DNA of 64,000 bases from Pelagibacterium luteolum (GTDB lineage Bacteria; Pseudomonadota; Alphaproteobacteria; Rhizobiales; Devosiaceae), in NCBI RefSeq assembly GCF_900100665.1, contig NZ_FNCS01000012.1, positions 1-64,000 of the forward strand, in the 5' to 3' direction. The position numbers were made by a program, and so were the translations under genes. The notes beneath the pieces were generated by a model that was given only the letters and a program-made list of their open reading frames with translations, did not search any database and was not told where the DNA came from. Shown piece by piece: positions 34,205-43,701 of the stretch. Position 1 is the first letter of the stretch, and the number at the start of each line of letters is the position of its first letter.

Positions 34205-34513
34205 TTATCGCCGCCGACCCGCCGCCATCAGCCGCCCGATGAACCACAGCGGCAGAACGATCACCGCGCCGGTCAGGATATAGGCGAAGGCATCGCGGAA
34301 CACTTCGAACCCATTGTCGAAAACCGAATTGATAAACCCCTGGAAGGAGCGGAAGATCGCCTCCGGGCTGAGGCCGAAGATCGCCATGAGGAAGCCCACG
34401 ACGAGGCTCATGATGACGAGGCGGACGACAACGCGTCCCGGCGAACCGCCAAGGAACGATTCCAGCCATCCGCGTCTTTGATTAGTCTCACGGTTGTCCA
34501 TAGTCTCGGGCAT
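34205..34513 (-). CDS. DUF6460-like small membrane protein
   Basis: 102 aa. A polar N terminus (MPETMDNRETNQRRGW) is followed by VVVRLVIMSLVVGFLMAIFGLSPEAIF and AYILTGAVIVLPLWFIGRLM, two membrane segments separated by SFQGFINSVFDNGFEVFRDAF. This pattern matches a small integral membrane family common in Rhizobiales, which I believe is DUF6460. ATG 34513 and ATG 34501 are both possible. It diverges from the Lhr-like helicase gene with an 80-bp gap. Confidence 0.7.
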   Translation of the reverse strand: MPETMDNRETNQRRGWLESFLGGSPGRVVVRLVIMSLVVGFLMAIFGLSPEAIFRSFQGFINSVFDNGFEVFRDAFAYILTGAVIVLPLWFIGRLMAAGRRR

Positions 34514-34592
34514 CGGCTCACTTGGGTTTAGCGATTCTTTACATGATGCCACATAGGCGCCAACCATGGCCAATTAAAGAGGCGCCTATCGC

Positions 34593-37079
34593 GTGAGCGT
34601 GCTCTCGCCCATCGTTTCGGACTGGTTTGCCTCCAAGGGTTGGCAGGCTCGAGCGCACCAATTGGCCGTACTCGATGCCGAGCGCGCCGGCAATTCCGTA
34701 CTGCTTATCGCGCCGACCGGTGCCGGAAAGACGCTAGCCGGGTTCCTGCCGTCCATCGAAGACCTCATCGCCAATCCGATGGATGGGCTGAATACGCTTT
34801 ATATCTCCCCGCTCAAGGCACTTGCCGTGGACGTGGCGCGCAATCTGGGCGATCCGGTGCGCGAGATGGGGCTCAAGATCAAGGTCGAAACCCGAACCGG
34901 CGACACTCCGGCCTCGCGTCGCCAGCGCCAGCGTTTCGCGCCGCCCCATATCCTGATGACCACGCCCGAGCAATTGGCGCTGCTGCTGAGCCATCCCGAC
35001 AGCGCCAAACTGTTTGGTAGCCTGCGCCGCATCGTGCTCGACGAGTTGCATGCTCTGGTGACCTCCAAGCGCGGCGATCTCCTGAGCTTGGGCGTCGCGC
35101 GGTTGGCGCGGCTGGCGCCGGAGGTCAAGATTACCGCGCTATCGGCAACTGTAGCTCAGCCCGAAATCCTGCGTGACTGGATTGCCGCGCCCGTCGCTCC
35201 GAGCCCCGCGGTGCTGCTCAACGCCCCCGGCGGAGCGGCGCCGCAGCTGGGCATCCTTTCGAGCGACGAACGCCTGCCGTGGGCGGGACACTCAGCGGCC
35301 TATGCCGTTCCCGCGCTCTACGAGACGATCAAGCAGAACGGTACGACGCTGCTCTTCGTCAACACGCGGTCACAGGCCGAACTGCTGTTCCAGAACCTCT
35401 GGGCGGTAAACGACGATGGCTTGCCCATTGCCCTCCATCACGGTTCTCTCTCGGTCGAGCAGCGCCGCAAGGTTGAAAGCGCCATGGTGTCAGGCGTGCT
35501 TCGGGCGGTAGTCTGCACCTCGACCCTCGATCTTGGTATCGACTGGGGAGATGTCGATCTTGTAGTGCAGATCGGCGCGCCGAAGGGCGCATCGCGCATG
35601 CTGCAGCGCATCGGCCGGGCCAATCACCGGCTGGACGATCCCTCGCGCGCTCTGTTCGTGCCCGCCAATCGGTTTGAAGTCCTCGAATGCGAAGCGGCAC
35701 TCGAAGCGGTTCAGGAGGGCGCTCAGGATAGCGAAACCCCGCTTCCCGGCGGACTGGATGTTTTGGCCCAGCATATTCTGGGCCTGGCTTGCGCGGAGCC
35801 GCTCGATGCCGGCGAAACGTTCAAGGAGATCACCAAAGCCTGGCCGTACAAGGACCTCGACCGTCCTAAATTCGATCGTGTCCTCGAGTTCGTGTCAACG
35901 GGGGGCTATGCGCTCAAGGCCTACGAACGCTTCGCCAAGCTGCGCAAGACCGAAGATGGGCTATGGCGCATCGCCAATCCGCAGATCGCCCAGCAATATC
36001 GCCTGAATGTCGGCACCATCGTCGAAGAGCCCATGCTAAAAGTGCGTCTTGTCCGCTCCCGCGGGGTACGCAAGGGGGCAACCACTGGACCGATCGGCCG
36101 CGGTGGCCGTGTGCTGGGCGAAATCGAGGAATATTTCATCGACCAGTTGGTGCGTGGCGATACCTTCATGTTCGGCGGCGAAATCGTTGCGTTTGAGGGT
36201 GTTGTCGAGACCGAGGCCTATGTCAGCCGGTCGTTTTCTGACAGCCCGAAAATCCCCTCCTATATGGGCGGACGCTTTCCCCTCTCGACCTTTCTCGCGG
36301 ACAAGGTGCGCAAAATACTTGCCAACCCCGAAGATTGGCGTGTCTTGCCTGATCAGGTACGCGAGTGGCTGGACCTTCAGAACTACGCCTCCGTCCTGCC
36401 CGACGCGGACAGCCTTCTGGTCGAAACCTTCCCGCGCGCCGACAAGCACTACATGGTCTGCTACCCGTTCGAGGGGCGGCTGGCCCACCAAACCTTGGGC
36501 ATGCTGCTAACCCGGCGGCTCGAACGGGCCCGTGCCAAACCGCTGGGGTTCGTGGCTTCGGACTATTCGCTCGCCATCTGGTGTGCTTCTGATCTGGGCG
36601 CGCTGATCGACACCGACCGTCTCTCACTCGATCAATTGTTCGATGAGGACATGCTGGGCGATGACCTCGAAGCCTGGCTAGATGAATCGGCGCTGATGAA
36701 GCGCACCTTCCGCAACTGTGCCGTCATTTCCGGGCTGATCGAGCGACGGCATCCGGGAAAGGAGAAGACCGGGCGGCAACTGACCATGAGTTCGGACATC
36801 ATCTACGACGTGCTCTATCAGCACGAGCCCGACCACATATTGATAGAGGCCACGCGGCGTGATGCGGCGCGCGGTCTGCTCGATATCGAACGGCTGGGTG
36901 TGGCCTTAAAGCGCATCCGGCGCCATATCCGACACAAGCGGCTGGACCGAATCTCGCCTCTTGCGGTACCTATCTTGCTCGATATCGGCAAGGAGCCGAT
37001 CTTTGGTGAAGCGCGCGAATCCATCCTCCGGGAAGCCGCCGAAGACCTTATCGCGGAAGCTATGGGCGTGGTCCCGTAG
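34593..37079 (+). CDS. Ligase-associated Lhr-like DEXH helicase
   Basis: 828 aa. SF2 helicase motifs: Q-like AHQLAVL, motif I LLIAPTGAGKTLAG, motif II VLDELHAL, motif III ALSATVAQPE, motif V ICTSTLDLGIDWG-type sequence, and motif VI QRIGRANHR. The long C-terminal part (MLQ... through GRLAHQTLGMLL and SSDIIYDVL) is the Lhr-core extension. It corresponds to the ligase-associated DNA-damage-response helicase family. GTG 34593 has AAGAGG 10 bases upstream. It is immediately followed by the PdeM-like phosphoesterase gene; no DNA ligase is encoded nearby. Confidence 0.92.
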   Translation: MSVLSPIVSDWFASKGWQARAHQLAVLDAERAGNSVLLIAPTGAGKTLAGFLPSIEDLIANPMDGLNTLYISPLKALAVDVARNLGDPVREMGLKIKVETRTGDTPASRRQRQRFAPPHILMTTPEQLALLLSHPDSAKLFGSLRRIVLDELHALVTSKRGDLLSLGVARLARLAPEVKITALSATVAQPEILRDWIAAPVAPSPAVLLNAPGGAAPQLGILSSDERLPWAGHSAAYAVPALYETIKQNGTTLLFVNTRSQAELLFQNLWAVNDDGLPIALHHGSLSVEQRRKVESAMVSGVLRAVVCTSTLDLGIDWGDVDLVVQIGAPKGASRMLQRIGRANHRLDDPSRALFVPANRFEVLECEAALEAVQEGAQDSETPLPGGLDVLAQHILGLACAEPLDAGETFKEITKAWPYKDLDRPKFDRVLEFVSTGGYALKAYERFAKLRKTEDGLWRIANPQIAQQYRLNVGTIVEEPMLKVRLVRSRGVRKGATTGPIGRGGRVLGEIEEYFIDQLVRGDTFMFGGEIVAFEGVVETEAYVSRSFSDSPKIPSYMGGRFPLSTFLADKVRKILANPEDWRVLPDQVREWLDLQNYASVLPDADSLLVETFPRADKHYMVCYPFEGRLAHQTLGMLLTRRLERARAKPLGFVASDYSLAIWCASDLGALIDTDRLSLDQLFDEDMLGDDLEAWLDESALMKRTFRNCAVISGLIERRHPGKEKTGRQLTMSSDIIYDVLYQHEPDHILIEATRRDAARGLLDIERLGVALKRIRRHIRHKRLDRISPLAVPILLDIGKEPIFGEARESILREAAEDLIAEAMGVVP

Positions 37080-37107
37080 CCAGTCGCCGGCACGGGAAGA
37101 CATCAGT

Positions 37108-37815
37108 TTGGCTCAAATACAGCCTGTTTCAGATTCGGACGCTGCCCCCGTTATCCGCTTTCATGGACAGGTTTTTCTTCCCCTTGCTTCAGGTGCGCTG
37201 TTCTGGCCGGATGCGAATGCACTGCTGGTCGCCGATCTGCATCTGGAAAAATTGTCGAGCTACGCGCGCTCTGGTCAGTTCTTGCCCCCTTACGACACCG
37301 GTATGACTTTGGCCCGCCTGCAGCGCGACCTTACCGAAACTGGTGCGACGACCGTGATTGCGCTCGGTGATAGTTTTCACCGCGACGAGGGCTCAACGAC
37401 ACTCCTCGACAAGGACCGCGCGACTTTGGCCTCAATGGTCGAAACGCGCGACTGGTTCTGGATCGCTGGCAATCACGATCCTGCACCGCATGGGCTCGGC
37501 GGGGTCTGTTGTGCCGAAATTTCGATCTCAGGCTGCTCGCTCAGACATGAACCGCGCCGTGGAACACCTGGATTGATTTCAGGCCATTTGCATCCCGCAG
37601 CGCGGGTCGCGATCAACGGCAAATCCTCGCGCCGTCCGTGCTTTGCATGGGACGACCATTTGCTGATCCTTCCGGCTTACGGCGCGTCGACGGGGAGTCT
37701 CAACGTTTTGTCACCGGCCTTTGCGGGACTGTTCGACAAAACGCGACTGCAGGTGAGCATGCTTGGGCGTGACCGCGTTTACCCCGTGAGCACCCAGCGC
37801 CTCGTGCACGGCTAG
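37108..37815 (+). CDS. pdeM: PdeM-like ligase-associated metallophosphoesterase
   Basis: About 235 aa. Calcineurin-like motifs: LLVADLHLEKLSS (DxH), VIALGDSFHRDEG (GD), WIAGNHDPAP (GNHD) and ISGHLHPAAR (GHxH). This is the ligase-associated DNA-damage-response endonuclease/phosphoesterase commonly paired with the Lhr-like helicase. The start is not certain: TTG 37108 begins 28 bp after the helicase stop with a weak GGGAAG upstream, and no ATG is available in this frame before the conserved region. Overlaps the convergent TIGR02186 gene by 4 bp. Confidence 0.85.
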   Translation: MAQIQPVSDSDAAPVIRFHGQVFLPLASGALFWPDANALLVADLHLEKLSSYARSGQFLPPYDTGMTLARLQRDLTETGATTVIALGDSFHRDEGSTTLLDKDRATLASMVETRDWFWIAGNHDPAPHGLGGVCCAEISISGCSLRHEPRRGTPGLISGHLHPAARVAINGKSSRRPCFAWDDHLLILPAYGASTGSLNVLSPAFAGLFDKTRLQVSMLGRDRVYPVSTQRLVHG

Positions 37816-38570
37816 CGCCGGAACAATACGCCGCCCATCCAGCCGGTAAAAAGCGCGAGCAGCACTGTGGCGAGCCCGTAAAGCAGCGGCTGATCGACGG
37901 CCGCTTCGCCCAGGAAACGCTCGAAGCCGGACTTCTGAACAAAGAAGCGTTGCGCGCGATCAGCTATGATCTCGCCATCTCGGACGACGAAAACCTGGGC
38001 GAGAAACATGCCGTTCGGAACATTGGCGGGCAGTACGATGCGGGCGGAAAAAAATGTCGGCGACATGAATGTGACGCCGCGCGGATCCGCCCGGAAAAGG
38101 TTCGAGCGCTCCATCAACCGCACCAACTCGTTTTCATATAGCGCGACATTGCCATTCGATTCGCTCAGCGTCGCCCGAGCCAGACCGTGCAGGCTGAATT
38201 GCCGACGGTCGATGGTCTCGGCGTCGAGCAAGGTTTCGATCGGTCGACTTGAAGCAATGCGATAAAACGACGGCAGGCCGGAAAACAGCGCATAGTCGGC
38301 GTTGAGCATAATGCCGAACTGGCGCGACTTGCGCCGCACGACGCGATCTTCCACCGGTCCACGCACTACCATGACAATGTCATAGGCCCCACTTGGCATG
38401 GTTCCTGCGGTATCGGGTTCGATATTGCCGAAGAGCGTGACCGTCTCTCCCGAAAAGCTCGAGTGGATGGAAATCGTTGGATCGGATGTGCCGAAAACCA
38501 GGCTTTGGGCTTGGGCGGCGGCGCCGGAAACGATCAGGGTCGCAACGAGGATGATAAGGCGCATGACCAT
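37812..38570 (-). CDS. TIGR02186 family membrane-anchored protein
   Basis: 252 aa. A signal sequence (MRLIILVATLIVSGAAAQA) is followed by a periplasmic domain with DPTISIHSSFSGETVTLFG, YDIVMVVRGP and FSARIVLPANVPNGMFLAQVFVV, then a C-terminal membrane helix (LLYGLATVLLALFTGWMGGVLFRR). This is the TIGR02186 family of Rhizobiales, almost always next to a TauE/SafE gene, as here (TGATG overlap with it at 38570). The two presumably act together in the envelope; the reaction is unknown. Confidence 0.82.
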   Translation of the reverse strand: MVMRLIILVATLIVSGAAAQAQSLVFGTSDPTISIHSSFSGETVTLFGNIEPDTAGTMPSGAYDIVMVVRGPVEDRVVRRKSRQFGIMLNADYALFSGLPSFYRIASSRPIETLLDAETIDRRQFSLHGLARATLSESNGNVALYENELVRLMERSNLFRADPRGVTFMSPTFFSARIVLPANVPNGMFLAQVFVVRDGEIIADRAQRFFVQKSGFERFLGEAAVDQPLLYGLATVLLALFTGWMGGVLFRR

Positions 38571-39502
38571 CACAGCGCCTCCCCGAACCCGAGGGTGGCC
38601 ATGGAATAGGGGTCGGCCGGCGCCAGCAACAAGGTCAGTGCAAAGCGGATGGCAACGCCCAGAACGATGATCGCCAGAAGCGCGCGCAGTTGGTCACCAC
38701 GCAGATATTGTCCGGCCGAGGCGCCAAACTGTGCCCCTGCGACGCTCCCGACCATCAGGCAGAATGCCAAAAGCATGTCCACGCTCTGGCTTTGCACAGC
38801 GTGCAACACGCAGGTCGCTGCCATCACCGCAAGGACGTGGAGAAGCGAGGTGCCGATGACGACCGACCCGGGAATGCGCAGCAGATAGACGAGTGCCGGC
38901 ACGAGGATGAACCCCCCGCCAATGCCGAGCAGCGAACCAACGATGCCGATGAAAAAGCCGATGCCGATGACCGGGATCACCGAAATATAGAGTTTCGAGC
39001 GTTTGAACCGCACGCGCAGCGGCAGGCCATGGGCCCAATTGTGCTGGCCCGGCATGCGCCGCGGCGGTGGGCCGCTTTTGCGCGAGCGGATGAGGGACCG
39101 CACCGCTTCGATCAGCATGAGCGTTCCGATGGAGCCTAGAAAGATCAGATAGCCGAACGAGATTGCCAGATCGAGCTGACCAAGAGTGCGCAGGAGATCG
39201 AATATCCAAACGCCAATGAAAGCGCCACCAAATCCGCCCAGTACGAGAAACCCGGCAAGTTGGAGATCGATGCCGCCCCGCCGGAGATAGGACAACGCCC
39301 CAGAGGTCGAAGAGGCCACGACCTGACCGGTAACCGAAGCGACGGCGACCGGTGCCGGGACCCCGGAAAAAATCAGCAATGGCGTGAGAAGGAAACCACC
39401 GCCGACCCCGAACAGTCCCGACAGGAACCCGATCGCAGCCCCAATCCCTACAAGAAAGAAGAGATTGACCGATATTTCGGCGATGGGCAGGTAGATCAGC
39501 AC
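38570..39502 (-). CDS. TauE/SafE-family transporter
   Basis: 310 aa with eight predicted membrane segments in two repeats, each containing a glycine-rich signature: LSGLFGVGGGFLLTPLLIF near 30 and GSLLGIGGGFILVPALVYL near 195. The family exports sulfite, sulfoacetate or related anions. It is upstream of and overlaps the TIGR02186 gene, which is the standard pairing. The start codon is GTG 39502 with only a weak ribosome binding site; other starts in this hydrophobic region are possible. Confidence 0.87.
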   Translation of the reverse strand: MLIYLPIAEISVNLFFLVGIGAAIGFLSGLFGVGGGFLLTPLLIFSGVPAPVAVASVTGQVVASSTSGALSYLRRGGIDLQLAGFLVLGGFGGAFIGVWIFDLLRTLGQLDLAISFGYLIFLGSIGTLMLIEAVRSLIRSRKSGPPPRRMPGQHNWAHGLPLRVRFKRSKLYISVIPVIGIGFFIGIVGSLLGIGGGFILVPALVYLLRIPGSVVIGTSLLHVLAVMAATCVLHAVQSQSVDMLLAFCLMVGSVAGAQFGASAGQYLRGDQLRALLAIIVLGVAIRFALTLLLAPADPYSMATLGFGEAL

Positions 39503-39565
39503 GGCCGGAGCCCATTCATAGGAAGGTGACGCAGGGCGCTGATAGGGGCGCCCTGTGGCAGATTT

Positions 39566-39605
39566 ATTGCATTTGTGTGCACCAGGTTCGAAACCTGATG
39601 CAATT
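39566..39605 (-). terminator. Inverted repeat after PodJ-like gene
   Basis: CAGGTTCGAAACCTG at 39583-39597 is a near-perfect dyad (6-bp arms, 3-base centre), flanked by TTGCAT and ATGCAA that can extend the pairing. It lies just beyond the stop of the large minus-strand gene. No T-run on that strand, so support for termination is moderate. The GGTTCGAAACC core resembles a tRNA T-arm, but no tRNA can be folded around it. Confidence 0.4.
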
Positions 39606-39611
39606 GCACTT

Positions 39612-42600
39612 TTAGACCGGTTGGCTGCCGAGGACGGCCAGCAGCCGAGGATTGACCGCTCCGCTTTCGCTCATGCCGGTCTCGCGCTCGAACGATGCAA
39701 TCGCTTCGCGAGTCCTTGGGCCGGCAATGCCGTCGGGTGTGCCGATTTCGTAACCGAGTTTGCCAAGCAGCATCTGGACGCGCAAGACCACGTCAGTGTT
39801 CGCGATAGATGGGCCCGGATCGAATGTCTCGTCCCAAGTTCCGATCGGCGCAAAATTTGCGGCAAGATCGAACTCGGCGGGGCTCCAGGCGGCAATCGTG
39901 TCGTCTAGCCGCTGGACCGCCGCAGCGTCGAGCGAACGGGCAACGTCATCGCGTGAGGTCGCGGCGTCCTGGTCGCCGGCGCGGGCGGCAAGCGAGAACC
40001 ACACATAGGATTGTTCGAAATCCTGTTCGACGCCGAGGCCGCGGGCATGAAGCATGCCCAGATTGAACTGGCTATCGGTCATGCCGCGGGTAGCTGCTTC
40101 TTCAAACCAATGTGCCGCGGATTCAAAATCCTGGGTTTCCAGTTCGCCGCCAGCATAAAGCGAGGCGAGGTTGTGCATCGACATGCGGTTACCGGCTTCG
40201 GCGGCGCGTTGATACCAGAGACGTGCCATTTCAAGATCGCGTTCAACGCCGCGACCGCTTTCGTAGAGGCTGCCGAGCCGATATTGCGCCGGAGCAAAGC
40301 CCTGCGCAGCGGAGCGTTCATACCATGCGGCGGCCTGTGCAAAATCTTGTTCGACCAGCGTGCCCTCGGTGAGGATGGCGCCGATTTCGAACTGGGCAAA
40401 CCGGTCGCCGGCTTCGGCTGCTGCTGCAAGCTCGGCGGGCTCGATACCATCCGGCACTGCGATTTCAGGCAAAGCGGCTGACGTCATGGTCTCGATTGCG
40501 CGCGCTGCACCATCGTCTGTGGGAAGCGGTGAGGCGGTGTCGATCGACGCTGTCTGGATCGGATCAAGATAGGGAAGGGCGTTGATGGTGGCTGCGTCGA
40601 CGCGCGCCGCGGTAAGGCTCGGCTGCTGCTCTATGACGCGAACAGCGGAGGTGAGTCCATCTGCGCTGCCCGTTTCGAGCGTTTTGGGTTCGGCAGAGAC
40701 CGGCGCTGCCGGCTCGACTGGTGCGGCCTCGGGTTCTGCAGCCGGGGCCGGGGTTTCCACCACGGGTTCAATGGCCTGCACACTCTCGGTGGTCGCCGTG
40801 GCCTGACGATCGAGAATGAGCGGTACGGCAAGGGCGATAGCCACGATCAGCGCGGTGCCGAGGAGGAGTGCGCGGCGATTGCGTGCGAGAAAGCCGGGCG
40901 TTGGCTCTTCGGATGTTTCGAACGCTTCAGGCTGAACAGCCGGCTGCTCGATGGCTTCCGGAGCGGCAAGAAAAGGCTCAGCTGGGCCGGTCTCGGTCGC
41001 TTCGGCCTCGGCGCGCTGGAAACGGGCAAGCGCGCGTCCGATCAGAGACTTGGATTCGAGCGCTTCAGGTTCGGGCTGACGTGCAGAACGACGGGCGGCT
41101 TCGATAAAGCTCGAGCGGGTGGCGCTGGAAACGCCTTGTGCGGCTGGTGTCTCGGTCTCACGGGCGGCGGCCTCGAACGGGCTCCGGGACTGCGAGAAGC
41201 TCGACATCGGTTTGGCTGGGCGCTCGATCGCTTCTGGATCGATCATGAAGCCCTTGGGTTCGTCCGCCGGTTGCACCGAAAGAGGAACGACCTCCGGCAG
41301 GCTCTCGATCGGCTGGCTCAGGACACGGCGAGTCGATCCGGTCACAGGGTCGACCGGCATTGCATCGTCGGGGCGCTGACGCGGCTTGGGAGGGGCCTCG
41401 GATATCGGGGTCGCAATCGCGGTTACAGGCTCGGACTTCTCGATCTTGGTGTTCAGCATCGCTTCAAGACGCGCGATGCGGTTGTCCACCTGATTGATCG
41501 ACTGCTTCACTCCGGCCAGATGGCTGGAGGCTTCGGCTGGTTCTGCGCGGGCAAAGAGATTGGCCAGCCGCTCCTCGAGCGCGGCCAGATCGGCCTTGTC
41601 GATGCCCGCACCCTCCTGGTCGGCGAAGGGCGCAAGTTCATTGGCTTTGGCGATGATGCGCTCGGCCAAGGCGTCGAGGTCGGGCGGCAGGCTTGTCTCG
41701 CCGTGCGATGCCTCGGACATGGCCTTGAGCTGGTTGCTCGTATCTTCGATCCTGAGCGCAATCTGGCGCAACTGGGTTTCAACCGCATCCGATGTACCGC
41801 CGGCTGGAGCGCTGGCGATGGCCTCGATACAGGTGTCGATGGCGTCAAATCGTGGGGCAATGGTTTCGGCGATAACGTGGCGCAGGGTCTCAACGCTCTG
41901 GGCCAGCGTCTCGGCTTCTTCTCCACCCGAGGCCTGCATCGTTTCAATGCGCTGGCTCAGCGCGTCGATTTTTTCGAGCAGGGCGGTCGGTTCGCGATTG
42001 GCCGAGACCGCTTCGGTCAGCGAGGCCATATCCTGGCTCAAGCGCTCGACATAGGCCGGCTCGGCCTGGCTGGCTTCAAACGCATCGATGCGATCGTAGA
42101 TCGTGCGGACGGAGCGCTCGATCATTTCCATCGACTGGATCTGGCGCGCCTCTGAAGCGGCAAGCGCCTCTTGGTCGCGATCGGATATTTCGACCTGATG
42201 GGCAACGAGCTTTTCGACTGTCCCCGTCAATTCCTCGATGCGTCGCGAGGTGGCTGTTTCGCCCGATGCGCGATCGGCGGCGAGAATTTCGGCGAGGTTG
42301 CCGATCTGCGCTTCGATGCGCCGGATCTGCCCGGTTTCGCCGACAGCGGCGGCCAGCATTTCGATGACTTCGCTGAGCTGCGAGATCTGTCCGGAAATGT
42401 CGGCGCGATTGTCGAGCGTGTCGAGGCGGTCGGCGACGCTGGATTCGAAATTGCCGATCCGTTCGCCCAAGGCGTCGAGCGACTGGGCGAGACCACTGAG
42501 CTCTGCGTCGTCGCGTGCCGCGGGGGGCGTCGGCTGGGGCTCGGGCGTGGGTTCGGCTATCGCAGGTGTCGGCCCGACAACAGCTGGTTCGGGTTCTGGC

Positions 42601-42941
42601 ACGTTGACGGCGCCGGTCTGGCGGGCGCGGATCTGGTTGATGGCGTCAACGACGCTTTCGCGCATCACGGGGCGATCGTCGCTCGACCGGTCGGCGAGGC
42701 GGTAGACGGCCTGGCGAACGCTCTTGAGCGCTTCGGAATGGCGCGATGCCTGATGGGCCATGGGGCGCGGGGTGACGGCTTGCGGTTGAGTGGTGTCGGG
42801 TTTTGCGCTGGTGACGTGGTCTTCGACCTGATCGAGCAGGGCGACCAATTCGTTGCGCAGGCTCTCCCATTCCGCGCCGTTCGATTTTGGCGCAACCGTT
42901 TCGGTCTCGGGCCAATCGTGATTTGGATTCGTACGCGCCAT
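39612..42941 (-). CDS. PodJ-like SEL1-repeat and peptidoglycan-binding protein
   Basis: 1109 aa. Residues 1-130 are low-complexity and proline-rich. Residues 140-490 are a long coiled-coil region (ISGQISQLSEVIEMLAAAVG, LEKIDALSQRIETMQ). Residues 500-685 are disordered, followed by one membrane helix at about 690-709 (ALLLGTALIVAIALAVPLIL). The periplasmic part has four SEL1-like repeats (about 834-994, for example AQYRLGSLYESGRGVERD) and a C-terminal peptidoglycan-binding domain (about 1043-1109, LGYEIGTPDGIAGPRTREAI). The same layout is found in Caulobacter PodJ, a polar localisation factor. A polarity or cell-cycle role is inferred. Confidence 0.85.
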   Translation of the reverse strand: MARTNPNHDWPETETVAPKSNGAEWESLRNELVALLDQVEDHVTSAKPDTTQPQAVTPRPMAHQASRHSEALKSVRQAVYRLADRSSDDRPVMRESVVDAINQIRARQTGAVNVPEPEPAVVGPTPAIAEPTPEPQPTPPAARDDAELSGLAQSLDALGERIGNFESSVADRLDTLDNRADISGQISQLSEVIEMLAAAVGETGQIRRIEAQIGNLAEILAADRASGETATSRRIEELTGTVEKLVAHQVEISDRDQEALAASEARQIQSMEMIERSVRTIYDRIDAFEASQAEPAYVERLSQDMASLTEAVSANREPTALLEKIDALSQRIETMQASGGEEAETLAQSVETLRHVIAETIAPRFDAIDTCIEAIASAPAGGTSDAVETQLRQIALRIEDTSNQLKAMSEASHGETSLPPDLDALAERIIAKANELAPFADQEGAGIDKADLAALEERLANLFARAEPAEASSHLAGVKQSINQVDNRIARLEAMLNTKIEKSEPVTAIATPISEAPPKPRQRPDDAMPVDPVTGSTRRVLSQPIESLPEVVPLSVQPADEPKGFMIDPEAIERPAKPMSSFSQSRSPFEAAARETETPAAQGVSSATRSSFIEAARRSARQPEPEALESKSLIGRALARFQRAEAEATETGPAEPFLAAPEAIEQPAVQPEAFETSEEPTPGFLARNRRALLLGTALIVAIALAVPLILDRQATATTESVQAIEPVVETPAPAAEPEAAPVEPAAPVSAEPKTLETGSADGLTSAVRVIEQQPSLTAARVDAATINALPYLDPIQTASIDTASPLPTDDGAARAIETMTSAALPEIAVPDGIEPAELAAAAEAGDRFAQFEIGAILTEGTLVEQDFAQAAAWYERSAAQGFAPAQYRLGSLYESGRGVERDLEMARLWYQRAAEAGNRMSMHNLASLYAGGELETQDFESAAHWFEEAATRGMTDSQFNLGMLHARGLGVEQDFEQSYVWFSLAARAGDQDAATSRDDVARSLDAAAVQRLDDTIAAWSPAEFDLAANFAPIGTWDETFDPGPSIANTDVVLRVQMLLGKLGYEIGTPDGIAGPRTREAIASFERETGMSESGAVNPRLLAVLGSQPV

Positions 42942-43157
42942 GTGTCCGTCCGACCGGGTCTTTGGGGCAGCGCCGCTTGCGCTACATTCAGAAAAGGGAA
43001 TCGCCTAGCGTGACTCTCGTCAGTTTATGGTAAACATCGCGTTAACCCTGGTCGCATTCTGCATTGAAAGCACAGGTAAATTCGCCCATTGCTTGAACTG
43101 GCCCACCGTTCGTGGTGTGGTCGATTTCTCAGTACCAGCGTGAACGATCCGGCAGAC

Positions 43158-43607
43158 ATGACAGGTTCGACCCGAAAGGAGCGTGTAGCGCGCCGTGGCG
43201 AGGGGCAGGCGATCTATACGATCGCCGAACTGGCGGACGCGTTTTCGATCACGCATCGCACGCTGCGGTTTTACGAGGACAAGGGGATGTTGCGCCCCCG
43301 GCGTGTGGGCAACAAGCGCCTCTACACCAATCGCGATCGCCTGCGGCTGCGCATCATCCTCGACGGCAAGCAGGTCGGGCTGACGCTGCGCGAAATCCAG
43401 GAATATCTCGACACCTATGATCTGCGCGATGGCTCTTACGACCATCTGCGCCGCGCGCTCGACAAGGTGCAGCACCAGCGCCATTTGCTGCAGCAGCGGC
43501 GCAGTGCGATCGAGAAATCGCTCGCCGAACTCGGACGCGTCGAGCAGATCATCGAAGGCATGCTGGCCGAACCGCAGGACCCCGACGGCCATGGCGACAA
43601 AATTTAG
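43158..43607 (+). CDS. MerR-family regulator
   Basis: 149 aa from ATG 43158. Residues 18-85 are a MerR winged helix-turn-helix (YTIAELADAFSITHRTLRFYEDKGMLRPRRVGNKRLYTNRDRLRLRIIL), followed by a coiled-coil dimerisation helix (RALDKVQHQRHLLQQRRSAIEKSLAEL). There is no cysteine pair for metal binding, so it is not a classic metal sensor. This layout resembles MerR-type regulators found near PodJ-like or flagellar loci in Rhizobiales. The ribosome binding site is weak and a longer start (GTG 43140) is possible. Confidence 0.85.
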   Translation: MTGSTRKERVARRGEGQAIYTIAELADAFSITHRTLRFYEDKGMLRPRRVGNKRLYTNRDRLRLRIILDGKQVGLTLREIQEYLDTYDLRDGSYDHLRRALDKVQHQRHLLQQRRSAIEKSLAELGRVEQIIEGMLAEPQDPDGHGDKI

Positions 43608-43701
43608 ACTTTCGGCCAACCTGACGCGATTTGCTTGATTTGGCGGCCAATCTTGGGTTTATCACAGGTGAGTTATCCCTTCCGGCGAGGATTTGCGCCC
43701 C

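Noticed and set aside
39583-39597. T-arm-like GGTTCGAAACC suggesting a tRNA
   Set aside because: No acceptor, D-arm or anticodon arm pairs around it; interpreted as a hairpin.
41136-42155. Plus-strand frame of 339 codons antisense to the PodJ-like gene
   Set aside because: Shadow of a coding region with repetitive composition; protein is glycine/arginine-rich without domain motifs.
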